From assembly GCA_013152385.1 (NCBI GenBank), contig JAADGL010000019.1:1-41512 (forward strand): a stretch of 41,512 bases of DNA, read 5' to 3'. The notes under the pieces were generated by a model. That model was not told the origin of the DNA, searched no databases, and was given only the letters and a program-made list of their open reading frames with translations. This document shows, one piece after another, positions 8,551 through 16,332 of the stretch (positions are counted from its first letter, which is position 1; each line of letters begins with the position of its first letter). Both the position numbers and the translations under genes were made by a program. Source of the stretch: Acidobacteriota bacterium (lineage in GTDB: Bacteria; Acidobacteriota; Holophagae; Thermotomaculales; Thermotomaculaceae).

Positions 8551-9639
8551 TTAAACTCCGCTTCCTTCTCCCGTGATACGCAGAATCTCCACTATCATTG
8601 TGAGCGCCTTTTCCATATCCGCCACATAAATATGTTCGGAAGTGGCATGCTCTTCTCTGGCACCGATACCCACAACAGCCATTTCAATACCATGATTGTT
8701 ATAAATGGACGCATCGGTAAAACCGGTGATAAAGGTCGTTACAGCATCAATTCCCGCTTTCTTCAGCGCTGTTTTTGCCACCCGGACGGTTTCGGAATCT
8801 TCCGGAATATCAACAGCCTTACACAGATTATCCACTGTGATTTCCACTTTAGCGCCGAAAGCCGTTATCTCTTTTTGAATGACAGTTACCATTTCATCTG
8901 CCAGTTTCTGCCCTTTATCGTGGTTCAGTGACCGGCACTCCGCAAGAAAAGCACAGCTGTCCGGAACACCATTTCGAATAATTCCGCCGTTGATAACACC
9001 GACATTGGCTGTTGTTTCATCATCAATCCGGCCCAGTTTCAGCTTCGAAATCGCCTTTGCGGCAGCCTGAATGGCATTGATTCCTTTTTCCGGTTCCATC
9101 CCCGCATGGGCAGATTTGCCTGTCACCGTAACATCAATGGCAAAATAGCTGGGGCCGCCAATAACAATGGTATCCAGGGTATCATTGTCCAGCAGAAAAC
9201 CTTTTTTCGCGGAAATCAGTGAATAATCCATATTTTTGACCCCGAAAAGCCCCACTTCTTCCTGGCGGCTGATTGCCACCTCCACCGGAGGCAGGACTTC
9301 AGCAATCCGCAGCGCTTCCAGCATTTCCGCGATACCGGCCTTATCGTCGGCGCCAAGAATCGTTTCCCCTTTCGAACGGATCACGCCGTTTTCCAGTACC
9401 GGTTCGATTCCAATTCCCGGCTGAACCGTGTCGGCATGGCAGGAAAGGAGAATTGCTTCCGTACCGCTGCTGTTTTTCGCCGGGAATTTCGCCACAAGAT
9501 TACCGTAAGCATCAATGACAGCGGTACCGCCCAGTTTCTCAAATTCCCCTTTCAAATACTCAATAAACCGGGCTTCGTTCCCCGACTCACTGTCGATTTG
9601 AACCATTTCCATAAACTGTTTTATCATTCTTTCCGACAT
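8551..9639 (-). CDS. M20-family metallopeptidase, PepT-like
   Basis: The 362-residue cytoplasmic enzyme is a two-zinc peptidase/deacylase of the M20 family, nearest in pattern to tripeptidase-T-like proteins. Zinc ligands are visible in order: SCHADTV, LGADDKAG, the catalytic glutamates in RQEEVG, FLLDND, and EEHATSEH near the C-terminus. The internal dimerisation segment begins around GKSAHAGMEPEKGINA. The ATG at 9639 follows GGAGGG. It lies 18 bases after the aldehyde dehydrogenase and 20 or fewer before the kinase gene, as the second gene of a minus-strand operon. Substrate preference is not readable. Confidence 0.88.
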   Translation of the reverse strand: MSERMIKQFMEMVQIDSESGNEARFIEYLKGEFEKLGGTAVIDAYGNLVAKFPAKNSSGTEAILLSCHADTVQPGIGIEPVLENGVIRSKGETILGADDKAGIAEMLEALRIAEVLPPVEVAISRQEEVGLFGVKNMDYSLISAKKGFLLDNDTLDTIVIGGPSYFAIDVTVTGKSAHAGMEPEKGINAIQAAAKAISKLKLGRIDDETTANVGVINGGIIRNGVPDSCAFLAECRSLNHDKGQKLADEMVTVIQKEITAFGAKVEITVDNLCKAVDIPEDSETVRVAKTALKKAGIDAVTTFITGFTDASIYNNHGIEMAVVGIGAREEHATSEHIYVADMEKALTMIVEILRITGEGSGV

Positions 9640-9657
9640 AAGCCCTCCGTTTTCAGC

Positions 9658-11091
9658 TTACTCGCGATTTCTGTTAAATACTACCATTCTTAAAGTCGTC
9701 ATATCTTCAATGGCAAATCTTGCCCCTTCCCGCCCCAGCCCACTGCCTTTGTTTCCGCCGTAGGGCATATGATCCACCCGAAACGCCGGAATGTCGTTGA
9801 TGATAACACCCCCTACATTTACACAGCGGACGGCAGAAAGCGCGCGGTCCACATTGTCTGTAAAAATCCCTGCCTGAAGTCCGTAGTCGGAATCATCCAG
9901 CAGGCGGATGCCTTCTTCAAAGGATGAAACGGAATGAATCACCACGGCAGGGGCAAACAGTTCTTCTTTCATGATTCGCATATCTGTTGTCGCATTGACA
10001 ATCACAGCAGGGGAAATCACATTCCCGTTACGTTCTCCTCCGGTGAGAATTTCCGCCCCCTGCGCCTTTGCTTCCGCCAGCCATTGTTCAATCCGGGCAA
10101 TTTCCGGTTCTGAAATAATCGGCCCCACATCCGTATTCTCATTCAGCGGATTACCGATAATCAGATTCTTTGTGGCGGCGATAAATTTATCCGTAAACTC
10201 AGCTATATTTTTTTCATGGACAAATATTCTCTGAACAGAAATGCAGACCTGCCCCTGATTATAAAACGCGCCGAGAACACAGCGTTTCACCGCATAATCC
10301 AGACGGGAACAGTCTCTGTCCACAACAACACCGCTGTTGGACCCGAGTTCCATCGTAATTTTTTTAAGCCCGGCAACCTGCGTAATATGCGTCCCCACCG
10401 CCCGGCTGCCGGTAAACGTGACTTTGGCAACCCTGGAATCGGTAACCAGCTGCTCTCCGACAACTGACCCCGGGCCCGGAACAACACTGACCGCCCCTTC
10501 CGGTGCCCCGGCATCCGCAAAAGCGCGGATCAGTTCAATCCCCGAAACAGGCGTTACCCCTGCGGGTTTCAGAATCACCGGACATCCCGCCGCAATGGCA
10601 GGGGCGACCTTATGGGCGGCAAGGTTCAACGGGAAATTAAAAGGGGAAATCGCGCCCACCACGCCAATGGGATACCGTTCATAAAACCCCATGCGGTTTT
10701 CTCCGGCGCTACTGGCATCCAGCGGCAGCGTTTCTCCGTGAATACGCTTGGCCTCTTCCGCGGCGAAAGTGAGATTTTCCAGACAGCGTGCCACTTCACC
10801 CTTCGCATACTTCAGGGGTTTGCCCGCTTCTCTGGCAATGATTTCCGCCAGTTCATCCGCTTTTGACGCCAGATTCTTTGCAGCATCGGAAATAATCCTG
10901 CTCCGCTCATGGGCCGGAAGATCGGCCATTGTACCCTTTGCCGCCGCTGCCGCTTCCAGCGCGGCATCCAATTCTCCGCTTCCGGCCATCGAAACTTCGG
11001 CAAAAACCTCACCTGTAAACTTATCTGTTACGCTCTGCCTTCCGGAAGTCTCCTTCCGGTGCCCCCCGATAATCAACGGATATGTTTTCAT
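9658..11091 (-). CDS. NAD(P)-dependent aldehyde dehydrogenase
   Basis: This 477-residue ALDH-superfamily enzyme oxidises an aldehyde to an acid. It has the cofactor-binding segments PFNFPLNLAAHKVAPA and FTGSRAVG, the general-base glutamate in MELGSNSG (residue 248) and the catalytic cysteine in QGQVCISVQR (residue 283), 35 residues apart as expected. The sequence context recalls the lactaldehyde/phosphonoacetaldehyde-type branch, but the substrate is uncertain. The ATG at 11091 is preceded by GGAG at nine bases; the frame extends to an ATG at 11124 without ribosome site. It is the first gene of the operon leading into the peptidase, kinase and phosphatase, and is divergent from the diguanylate cyclase. 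Confidence 0.9.
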   Translation of the reverse strand: MKTYPLIIGGHRKETSGRQSVTDKFTGEVFAEVSMAGSGELDAALEAAAAAKGTMADLPAHERSRIISDAAKNLASKADELAEIIAREAGKPLKYAKGEVARCLENLTFAAEEAKRIHGETLPLDASSAGENRMGFYERYPIGVVGAISPFNFPLNLAAHKVAPAIAAGCPVILKPAGVTPVSGIELIRAFADAGAPEGAVSVVPGPGSVVGEQLVTDSRVAKVTFTGSRAVGTHITQVAGLKKITMELGSNSGVVVDRDCSRLDYAVKRCVLGAFYNQGQVCISVQRIFVHEKNIAEFTDKFIAATKNLIIGNPLNENTDVGPIISEPEIARIEQWLAEAKAQGAEILTGGERNGNVISPAVIVNATTDMRIMKEELFAPAVVIHSVSSFEEGIRLLDDSDYGLQAGIFTDNVDRALSAVRCVNVGGVIINDIPAFRVDHMPYGGNKGSGLGREGARFAIEDMTTLRMVVFNRNRE

Positions 11092-11180
11092 TTTTAAAAC
11101 TCCGGTATTCGGATTTCGTTTCATATTATCTTACCATGTGAAGGCGGAGAATATCGCGTGGATTTTTATTCAATGTGCGC

Positions 11181-11208
11181 TTGGATATCAGAAAGCTTAT
11201 GCTATAAT
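11181..11208 (+). promoter_or_regulatory. Sigma70-like promoter of the diguanylate cyclase
   Basis: TTGGAT (11181-11186) and TATAAT (11203-11208) are separated by 16 bases. The predicted start lies near 11215, leaving a leader of about 95 bases before the GGDEF gene. Confidence 0.7.
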
Positions 11209-11234
11209 AAACATTAACAGTTAGTGGAATCGGC

Positions 11235-11282
11235 GCAGGAGGGAAAACAGTAAAACAGGTAGATTTTCTGTTTCCCGTCTGC
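11235..11282 (+). promoter_or_regulatory. Hairpin in the diguanylate cyclase leader
   Basis: GGGAAAACAG (11241-11250) pairs with CTGTTTCCC (11268-11276) with one bulged base, and the stem can extend through GCAG (11235-11238) with CTGC (11279-11282). It ends about 20 bases before the AGGAGG ribosome site. There is no T-run. It does not match the c-di-GMP-I riboswitch core that I know, so its role is open. Confidence 0.4.
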
Positions 11283-11310
11283 TGCGGAAGTGATTTGACA
11301 GGAGGGCCAC

Positions 11311-12537
11311 ATGCCGACAAATGTAAATGCGGTGGAATTTGCCCTTTCAAAATGGTCAATAGCGGTTCAGGGCGGTGTAATTTTTATTCTTCTCGTGTTT
11401 TTTGCCCTGTCATGGATTACAACCAAACGAAAAGTGCTGTTGACATGGTCACTTGCGTGGATAATGGATTTAACCGCTCTACTGCTGGTGTACCAGGCGG
11501 CGGGAGCGGATATTGTCGCGTTAAAAACACATCTGTTTTATGTCGGATACGGGGTTTCGAAACTTTTATACGTGTTCTTTCTGGTACTGGGTTTATACCA
11601 GTATAGACGGGCCTCTTTCGCGATGGGAGAAATGGTTCCCAGATGGCTGATCTGGGGGCTGTTAAGCTGGGCGGCGCTGTTGATACTTCTCCGTGTGGAC
11701 GCGGTACAGGCTCAGCTGATGGTTTATGCCGCAGTGGTTCTCCTCCTTTCCCTGGCTGGCATTGATACTCTGTTTCGGGAAAAATCAAGGGGGGCAAGGC
11801 TCCTTGCTTTTGTATTGCTGATGGACGGAGCATGGTTCCTTCATCACTCCCTTGTTCTGCTTCCGCATCTGTGGGGGGCTGAAATCCCCGGTTACATGAG
11901 CCACATCTCTTTTGCGGATGCGATTTCCGAATTTACGGTGGGCCTGGCCTGCCTGCTGGCCGCCGGCCTCCGGGTCATGGACGAAGTATGGGAAGCCAAC
12001 AAAAAACTGGAAGCCAGCCAGGGGGCGTTGAGAAACCTTGTGGATGCGGATCCGTTAACGGGACTTTACAACCGGAGAAAATTCCGGAGTTTCATGGAAG
12101 ATGCCTCTCAGCAGTCCGGGATACTGATTTTTCTGGATGTGGACAGATTCAAATCTGTCAATGACAATTGGGGGCACGGCGCCGGAGACGCATGTCTCAG
12201 AAGGGTAGCGGACACCATGCGGAGCGTTTTCCGTTCCGAAGACGGACTCTTCCGGATGGGGGGAGATGAATTTCTCGTTGTCGCTTTCGGGCTGTCCGTA
12301 GCAGACGCCAATGAGAGAGTGACGCGGTTGCGGGAAATTCTAATTGTGCCGGATGAAAACGGCATTCCGGTATCCGTTTCGGCGGGGCTGGGAGAATTCG
12401 GCAAAGGAAAAGCCCTGGATGAAGTTCTTGCTTTTGCGGATTCGGCAATGTACGAAGACAAGGCTTTCCGACGGCGGGACTCCTCCGCATCCATCCGGAT
12501 TCGCAGCAGAAAAGCAGGCAGCCCCGGGAAACAGTAA
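11311..12537 (+). CDS. Membrane diguanylate cyclase (GGDEF)
   Basis: The 408-residue protein makes cyclic di-GMP from two GTP. About the first 220 residues hold six to seven hydrophobic helices (an unnamed membrane sensor module), followed by a short coiled coil (VWEANKKLEASQGALRN) and a complete GGDEF domain starting DADPLTGLYNRRKF. The active-site GGDEF is at residues 317-321, and RSED lies exactly five residues before it, matching the RxxD inhibitory site, so product inhibition is likely. AGGAGG precedes the ATG by six bases. No EAL or HD-GYP partner is visible. The macrodomain gene follows after 29 bases and may share its transcript. Confidence 0.93.
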   Translation: MPTNVNAVEFALSKWSIAVQGGVIFILLVFFALSWITTKRKVLLTWSLAWIMDLTALLLVYQAAGADIVALKTHLFYVGYGVSKLLYVFFLVLGLYQYRRASFAMGEMVPRWLIWGLLSWAALLILLRVDAVQAQLMVYAAVVLLLSLAGIDTLFREKSRGARLLAFVLLMDGAWFLHHSLVLLPHLWGAEIPGYMSHISFADAISEFTVGLACLLAAGLRVMDEVWEANKKLEASQGALRNLVDADPLTGLYNRRKFRSFMEDASQQSGILIFLDVDRFKSVNDNWGHGAGDACLRRVADTMRSVFRSEDGLFRMGGDEFLVVAFGLSVADANERVTRLREILIVPDENGIPVSVSAGLGEFGKGKALDEVLAFADSAMYEDKAFRRRDSSASIRIRSRKAGSPGKQ

Positions 12538-12566
12538 ATGCCCGCAAAAACACATAGAAGGTGACA

Positions 12567-13112
12567 ATGGAAAAATTCGAAATCAACGGATGTGAGCTTA
12601 TCATTAAAAAAGGGGATATTACGCTGGAGGGGGCAATTGCCATTGTCAATGCGGCCAATCCGGCATTAAGCCCCGGTGGCGGCGTCTGCGGAGCCATCCA
12701 CCGGGCCGCCGGGCCGGAACTGGCAGAAGAATGCGCAAAGCTTGGCGGCTGCGAAACCGGAATGGCAAAAATCACCGGCGGATACCGCCTTCCCGCAAAA
12801 TATATCATTCACACCGTGGGCCCGGTCTATCATTCCCGAAAACCGAAAGAATCCGCGCTTCTTCTCGCATCCTGCTACCGGGAATCGCTTCTTCTTGCAC
12901 AAAAACACAAAATTGAAAGCATCGCGTTTCCCTCCATCAGCACCGGAATCTACGGCTATCCGATAAAAGAAGCGGCAAAAGTTGCCCTTGCCGCCATCAT
13001 CAACTTCCTGAAAATTCACGAAAAACCGCAAACAGTAACCCTGGCCCTCTTTTCCGATGCCGACTTAGACACCTACCTGAAAACCTGCCGCCAGATCCTC
13101 TCCATGTTTTGA
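12567..13112 (+). CDS. Macrodomain protein (ADP-ribose hydrolase type)
   Basis: This 181-residue single-domain protein matches the macrodomain family that binds ADP-ribose and often hydrolyses O-acetyl-ADP-ribose or ADP-ribosyl esters. Signatures are GDITLEGAIAIVNAANPAL, PGGGVCGAIHRAAG (the catalytic loop), YIIHTVGPVY and AFPSISTGIYGYP. GAAGG lies five bases before ATG 12567; a GTG two codons upstream (12561) is less well placed. It follows the diguanylate cyclase with a 29-base gap, which hints at co-transcription of two nucleotide-signalling proteins. Confidence 0.92.
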   Translation: MEKFEINGCELIIKKGDITLEGAIAIVNAANPALSPGGGVCGAIHRAAGPELAEECAKLGGCETGMAKITGGYRLPAKYIIHTVGPVYHSRKPKESALLLASCYRESLLLAQKHKIESIAFPSISTGIYGYPIKEAAKVALAAIINFLKIHEKPQTVTLALFSDADLDTYLKTCRQILSMF

Positions 13113-13191
13113 ATTCATAAAGGTGCATTCCTTTTATCACGTGCTATAATTTAAGAATAAAAAAATTAAAAGGTCATCAATAATTAACAAC

Positions 13192-14298
13192 ATGCAGGAA
13201 AATCAGATTCGAAATAGATACCAAAGCACAAACGGCCGAATTGACCGGGTTGTCCGGTTTATAATCAGGTTACTGATAAGCCTGACAGTCCTTTATTCCG
13301 GAACATTCTTCTTCTTTTATGTCGTATGTGAACAAATATTACATCTCAATATGGATTCCGGCCATCAACTCGAAAGTTTCATTACAATTTCTATTCTTCT
13401 ACTTTTTCTCTGGGTTGTAATTGAATTTCTATTCAATCAATGCTCTCATTTCCTCTGGTTGCCTGTGTTTTTTCTCATTGGAATCACCCTGTACACATTT
13501 TCATGGATACCGGTCAGTTATAATGCCCATCTTCTGAATTTCTCATACCCCCGCTGGAGCGACCCTTTTGTATTTTTAAGGAAAGGAATCGGATCGGGAA
13601 TTCCCCCATGTCTCCTGCTGGCAGCTATGCTGATTCGGATACGAAAAACCTATCCTTTTCGAAAGCGAAAATTGCTCTTTCGTTCTATTCTGTCCATCGT
13701 TATTATTGCCGCCTTCTTCCCCATGCTCTCCCGCCTGGGAATCGTCTATTTCTACCGCGTAACATTAAAACCCAAAACCCGCACCATGGTTCAATTGATC
13801 AACGACCTGAAAGATCCGGAATTCGGATTCGGAACCGGCAACACTGTCCTTCTCTATCCATATAGTTATTCCGACAAGCTGGGAAAATTACTGATACCAT
13901 ATGAATTTTCTTATATTAAAAAGATGGGGAAAAAAACCGGTTTTGAACTAACAACCATGGAATGCCTTTATCTCTACGCACAAACAAGCCCTTTACCTGT
14001 ATCATGGGATAAAATTAAACTTCGCAATATAGAATTTATTGAGTCCCGGTTTACGGATCAAGACGAAGACAAATTCGGAGGATTACGGAATTACTGGGCA
14101 GCAAGATGGGAACGTTACGGCCACCGCGACTTTGTCTACATCAGCAAACCCCTGTTTTCACGAAACTGCAAATGGGCAATTATGACTATTTCCCGAAATT
14201 GTGGCAGCCTCTGCGAATATACTTATTGCCTGTTTCTGCATCTGGATGCCGATGGCATCTGGCGGGTCAGGATAAAAAAACTTACTTCCATGAGTTGA
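13192..14298 (+). CDS. Unknown polytopic membrane protein
   Basis: I do not recognise this 368-residue protein. Its first half has four or five hydrophobic helices (about residues 22-45, 63-82, 88-108, 135-152 and 163-185); the second half (about 190-368) appears soluble, with a cysteine-containing segment SRNCGSLCEYTYCLF and an ending WRVRIKKL. No ribosome site precedes the ATG at 13192. TATAAT occurs at 13145-13150, but the -35 region is poor. The gene is clearly more AT-rich than its neighbours, as is the convergent gene downstream. The two may have arrived together. Confidence 0.65.
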   Translation: MQENQIRNRYQSTNGRIDRVVRFIIRLLISLTVLYSGTFFFFYVVCEQILHLNMDSGHQLESFITISILLLFLWVVIEFLFNQCSHFLWLPVFFLIGITLYTFSWIPVSYNAHLLNFSYPRWSDPFVFLRKGIGSGIPPCLLLAAMLIRIRKTYPFRKRKLLFRSILSIVIIAAFFPMLSRLGIVYFYRVTLKPKTRTMVQLINDLKDPEFGFGTGNTVLLYPYSYSDKLGKLLIPYEFSYIKKMGKKTGFELTTMECLYLYAQTSPLPVSWDKIKLRNIEFIESRFTDQDEDKFGGLRNYWAARWERYGHRDFVYISKPLFSRNCKWAIMTISRNCGSLCEYTYCLFLHLDADGIWRVRIKKLTSMS

Positions 14299-14453
14299 AC
14301 CAGATCAGCATACACCGAAATCCACATTGATATGATAACTACACTACACACGATAAAGACAGGAACAGAGTGAAAAGAAAGTGCATCCAAATCTTCAACA
14401 GAAAGCGAAATAACCGATGCAACGCACAAAGCACCTGTTCCGGATTTTGAAAC

Positions 14454-15128
14454 TCAATTATCTGTCCTTTTTTTAACAAAATATTGTCCGCTGTAATCGG
14501 CCTGGTAAACAACAAGATGAAAGTGCCGGGACAAATATCCAATGACCATCAGGTCATACCTGATAGAATCATTTGCATGTCCCATCAATGCCTCTTTCAT
14601 TTGCCAATAGCGTCCTTTATCCACAAAGTACCTGCCAAGAAACTCTCTTAAAAGCAATTTATTATTCCCCTTCGCGAAAGTCTCATAGTCAGACCATGCA
14701 ATTAATTCACTGGAAAATCGATCTAACTTCTCTTCAGGCAGAACAACACTAAGCCCGTCTTCAGCAGACTCATCCATCTTCATGGCCCAGTAAAGGACAG
14801 TAATATTCCAATTACCATGTTTACCTGGACAGTCCGCCATCGAAATAAATGAAGCTACCCCCGTAACCAATAAAAAGTTTGTACCGTCTACTGTTTTTAC
14901 TTTGAGAACATATTGAGGAGATGTCATACTCGCTGAATTTTCAACCAATTCATTCAGCCAGGACGTTTGAAACTGTGGCTTCTTGGCACAACGTTGAAGC
15001 TCTGCCCGCTGTTTTCTTAATTTCTCTGTTTGCTTCTTCAAATCAGCACAATGCCTGACAAAAACAACAGTTATAATTAAAAAAATAAGTGGTACTGTGA
15101 AATTAAAAAAATTTTTCATCGGTTCCAT
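14454..15128 (-). CDS. Unknown single-pass membrane protein
   Basis: The product of about 224 residues has one N-terminal hydrophobic segment (FFNFTVPLIFLIITVVFV), then a charged coiled-coil stretch (DLKKQTEKLRKQRAELQR), then a domain of unknown type that contains FLLVTGVASFISM and ends YQADYSGQYFVKKR. The frame opens upstream at 15185, but the membrane segment fits a start at 15128 or 15119; neither has a strong ribosome site. It is convergent with the preceding unknown membrane protein and AT-richer than the flanking operons. A role in the cell envelope is possible but not shown. Confidence 0.6.
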   Translation of the reverse strand: MEPMKNFFNFTVPLIFLIITVVFVRHCADLKKQTEKLRKQRAELQRCAKKPQFQTSWLNELVENSASMTSPQYVLKVKTVDGTNFLLVTGVASFISMADCPGKHGNWNITVLYWAMKMDESAEDGLSVVLPEEKLDRFSSELIAWSDYETFAKGNNKLLLREFLGRYFVDKGRYWQMKEALMGHANDSIRYDLMVIGYLSRHFHLVVYQADYSGQYFVKKRTDN

Positions 15129-15222
15129 CTCTTGAAAATTTTTTCTTACGATCCCGAAAATATCATACCAAACGTTGCACAGCATTTTCCAACACCAGCA
15201 CTTCCACCCGCGCTATGCAGGG

Positions 15223-15250
15223 TTGACATTGGCGGGGACTGTGATATGCT
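15223..15250 (+). promoter_or_regulatory. Promoter of the Phe/Tyr operon
   Basis: A consensus TTGACA (15223-15228) and TATGCT (15245-15250) are separated by 16 bases. The predicted transcription start, about seven bases after the -10 box, falls at 15256-15258, practically on the ATG of the leader peptide. Confidence 0.8.
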
Positions 15251-15257
15251 TTCGACT

Positions 15258-15323
15258 ATGAAGAGGGTGAACAGTACATTCGGCGGACAGTTTTACTTTT
15301 ATTTTTTCTATTTTAACAGCTAG
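15258..15323 (+). CDS. Phe/Tyr attenuator leader peptide
   Basis: A 21-codon frame (M-K-R-V-N-S-T-F-G-G-Q...) ends in TAG and carries FYFYFFYF at residues 12-19, six Phe and three Tyr in total. Such a run between a promoter and terminators in front of a Phe/Tyr biosynthetic operon is the signature of ribosome-mediated attenuation, as with E. coli pheL. Ribosomes starved of Phe- or Tyr-tRNA would stall over 15291-15314. The flanking strings CGGCGGACAG (15281-15290) and CTGTCGCCG (15325-15333) pair over nine positions with one bulge, giving the expected 1:2 hairpin around the control codons. There is no Shine-Dalgarno and no room for one after the predicted start, so translation may be leaderless. 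The frame is open further upstream, but that part lies before the promoter. Confidence 0.85.
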   Translation: MKRVNSTFGGQFYFYFFYFNS

Positions 15324-15369
15324 GCTGTCGCCGTAACGATAAGGTTTTCGGACCGTGCGGTGATCAGCC
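15323..15369 (+). promoter_or_regulatory. Candidate antiterminator pairing
   Basis: GGCTG (15323-15327) can pair with CAGCC (15365-15369), and CCG (15331-15333) with CGG (15358-15360). This structure uses the region-2 bases that otherwise pair with region 1, and it takes parts of both arms of the first terminator, so the two states exclude each other. The helix is short and interrupted; it is an inference that needs a folding calculation. Confidence 0.4.
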
Positions 15370-15384
15370 GCACGGTCCTTTTTT
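15350..15384 (+). terminator. Attenuator terminator 1
   Basis: A perfect 11-bp stem (GGACCGTGCGG 15350-15360 with CCGCACGGTCC 15368-15378) with a 7-base loop is followed by six T residues. It begins 27 bases after the leader peptide stop and precedes aroF, so it acts inside the leader rather than at the end of a gene. Confidence 0.9.
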
Positions 15385-15390
15385 ATGTTG

Positions 15391-15420
15391 GGGCCGTGAA
15401 TTTTATTCACGGCCCTTTTT
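15391..15420 (+). terminator. Attenuator terminator 2
   Basis: A second perfect stem of 10 bp (GGGCCGTGAA 15391-15400 with TTCACGGCCC 15406-15415), with loop TTTTA and a TTTTT tail, follows directly. It ends about 22 bases before the aroF start, just ahead of the ribosome site AAGGAGG. Its 5' arm can also pair with the 3' arm of terminator 1. Confidence 0.85.
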
Positions 15421-15441
15421 GTATGAAGGAGGTTTGATAAA

Positions 15442-16332
15442 ATGAATCATCTGAAGCTGGCAGGCCGAAAAGAGGGAAAACGAACGGTAATTCCGGTGGG
15501 AAATACCCGCATCGGAAAACAGCTGACAGTGATTGCCGGGCCATGCAGTGTCGAAAGCGAGAAGCAGACACTGACAATCGCGCGGGCGGTAAAGCAGGCC
15601 GGCGCCGGGCTTCTGAGAGGCGGCGCGTTCAAACCCAGAACCTCCCCTTACTCTTTTCAGGGCCTGGGGCTGAAAGGGCTGAAAATTCTGGCAAAGGCAA
15701 GGGCGGAAACCGGTTTGCCGGTGATTACCGAAGTGCTGGATACCCGGGATGTGGGCTGGGTCAGTGAGTATGCCGACGTACTGCAGGTGGGGGCTCGGAA
15801 TATGCAGAATTTTTCACTTCTGAAAGAAATCGGAAAGGCGGGGAAACCGGTGATGCTGAAACGGGGAATGTTCGCGACATATGCCGAATGGCTCAACTGC
15901 GCCGAATATATTCTGGACGCGGGAAACCCGGATGTCATTCTCTGCGAACGGGGAATCCGGACTTTTGAACCCTGGACCCGGAACACGCTGGATTTGAGCG
16001 CGGTACCTGCAATGAAAGAGTTGTCGCACCTCCCGGTTTTTGTGGATCCGACCCACGGAACCGGACGGGTGGAGTTGATTCAACCTATGGCAATGGCAGC
16101 GGTTGCAGCCGGAGCGGATGGATTGATGGTAGAGGTTCACCATGACCCGGAACACGCTATGAGTGACGGCCCGCAGGCATTGCTTCCTGAACAGTTTGAA
16201 TCTTTGATGGAGAAAATCAAATGCCTGCAAGCGGCATTGGAGAAATCTTTTCTCAAAAGCGGGATTCCTGCCGAAAGGGATGTTCCGACGCCTGCCGGAG
16301 AAAACGGAAAAGTGAGGGAATATGCCTGGTAA
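15442..16332 (+). CDS. aroF: DAHP synthase, type I-beta
   Basis: The 296-residue enzyme condenses phosphoenolpyruvate and erythrose 4-phosphate to DAHP, the first step of the shikimate pathway. Motifs: [25 protein letters not shown] (PEP and metal binding), [32 protein letters not shown] and [11 protein letters not shown]. It lacks an N-terminal ACT or chorismate mutase extension, so allosteric feedback of the usual fused type is not apparent; control would come from the attenuator. AAGGAGG stands eight bases before the ATG. It is the first structural gene and overlaps aroA by 11 bases. Confidence 0.95.
   Translation: MNHLKLAGRKEGKRTVIPVGNTRIGKQLTVIAGPCSVESEKQTLTIARAVKQAGAGLLRGGAFKPRTSPYSFQGLGLKGLKILAKARAETGLPVITEVLDTRDVGWVSEYADVLQVGARNMQNFSLLKEIGKAGKPVMLKRGMFATYAEWLNCAEYILDAGNPDVILCERGIRTFEPWTRNTLDLSAVPAMKELSHLPVFVDPTHGTGRVELIQPMAMAAVAAGADGLMVEVHHDPEHAMSDGPQALLPEQFESLMEKIKCLQAALEKSFLKSGIPAERDVPTPAGENGKVREYAW

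Noticed and set aside
11215-11310. Cyclic di-GMP riboswitch in the diguanylate cyclase leader
   Set aside because: The hairpin lacks the GEMM core elements that I know, and the leader is short; left as an unexplained hairpin.
15132-15257. Upstream in-frame extension of the Phe/Tyr leader peptide
   Set aside because: It begins before the TTGACA/TATGCT promoter and overlaps the divergent gene's start; the short 21-codon form fits attenuation.
15324-15441. T-box riboswitch for the aromatic operon
   Set aside because: There is no T-box consensus (AGGGUGGNACCGCG-like) and no long Stem I region; leader-peptide attenuation explains the parts better.
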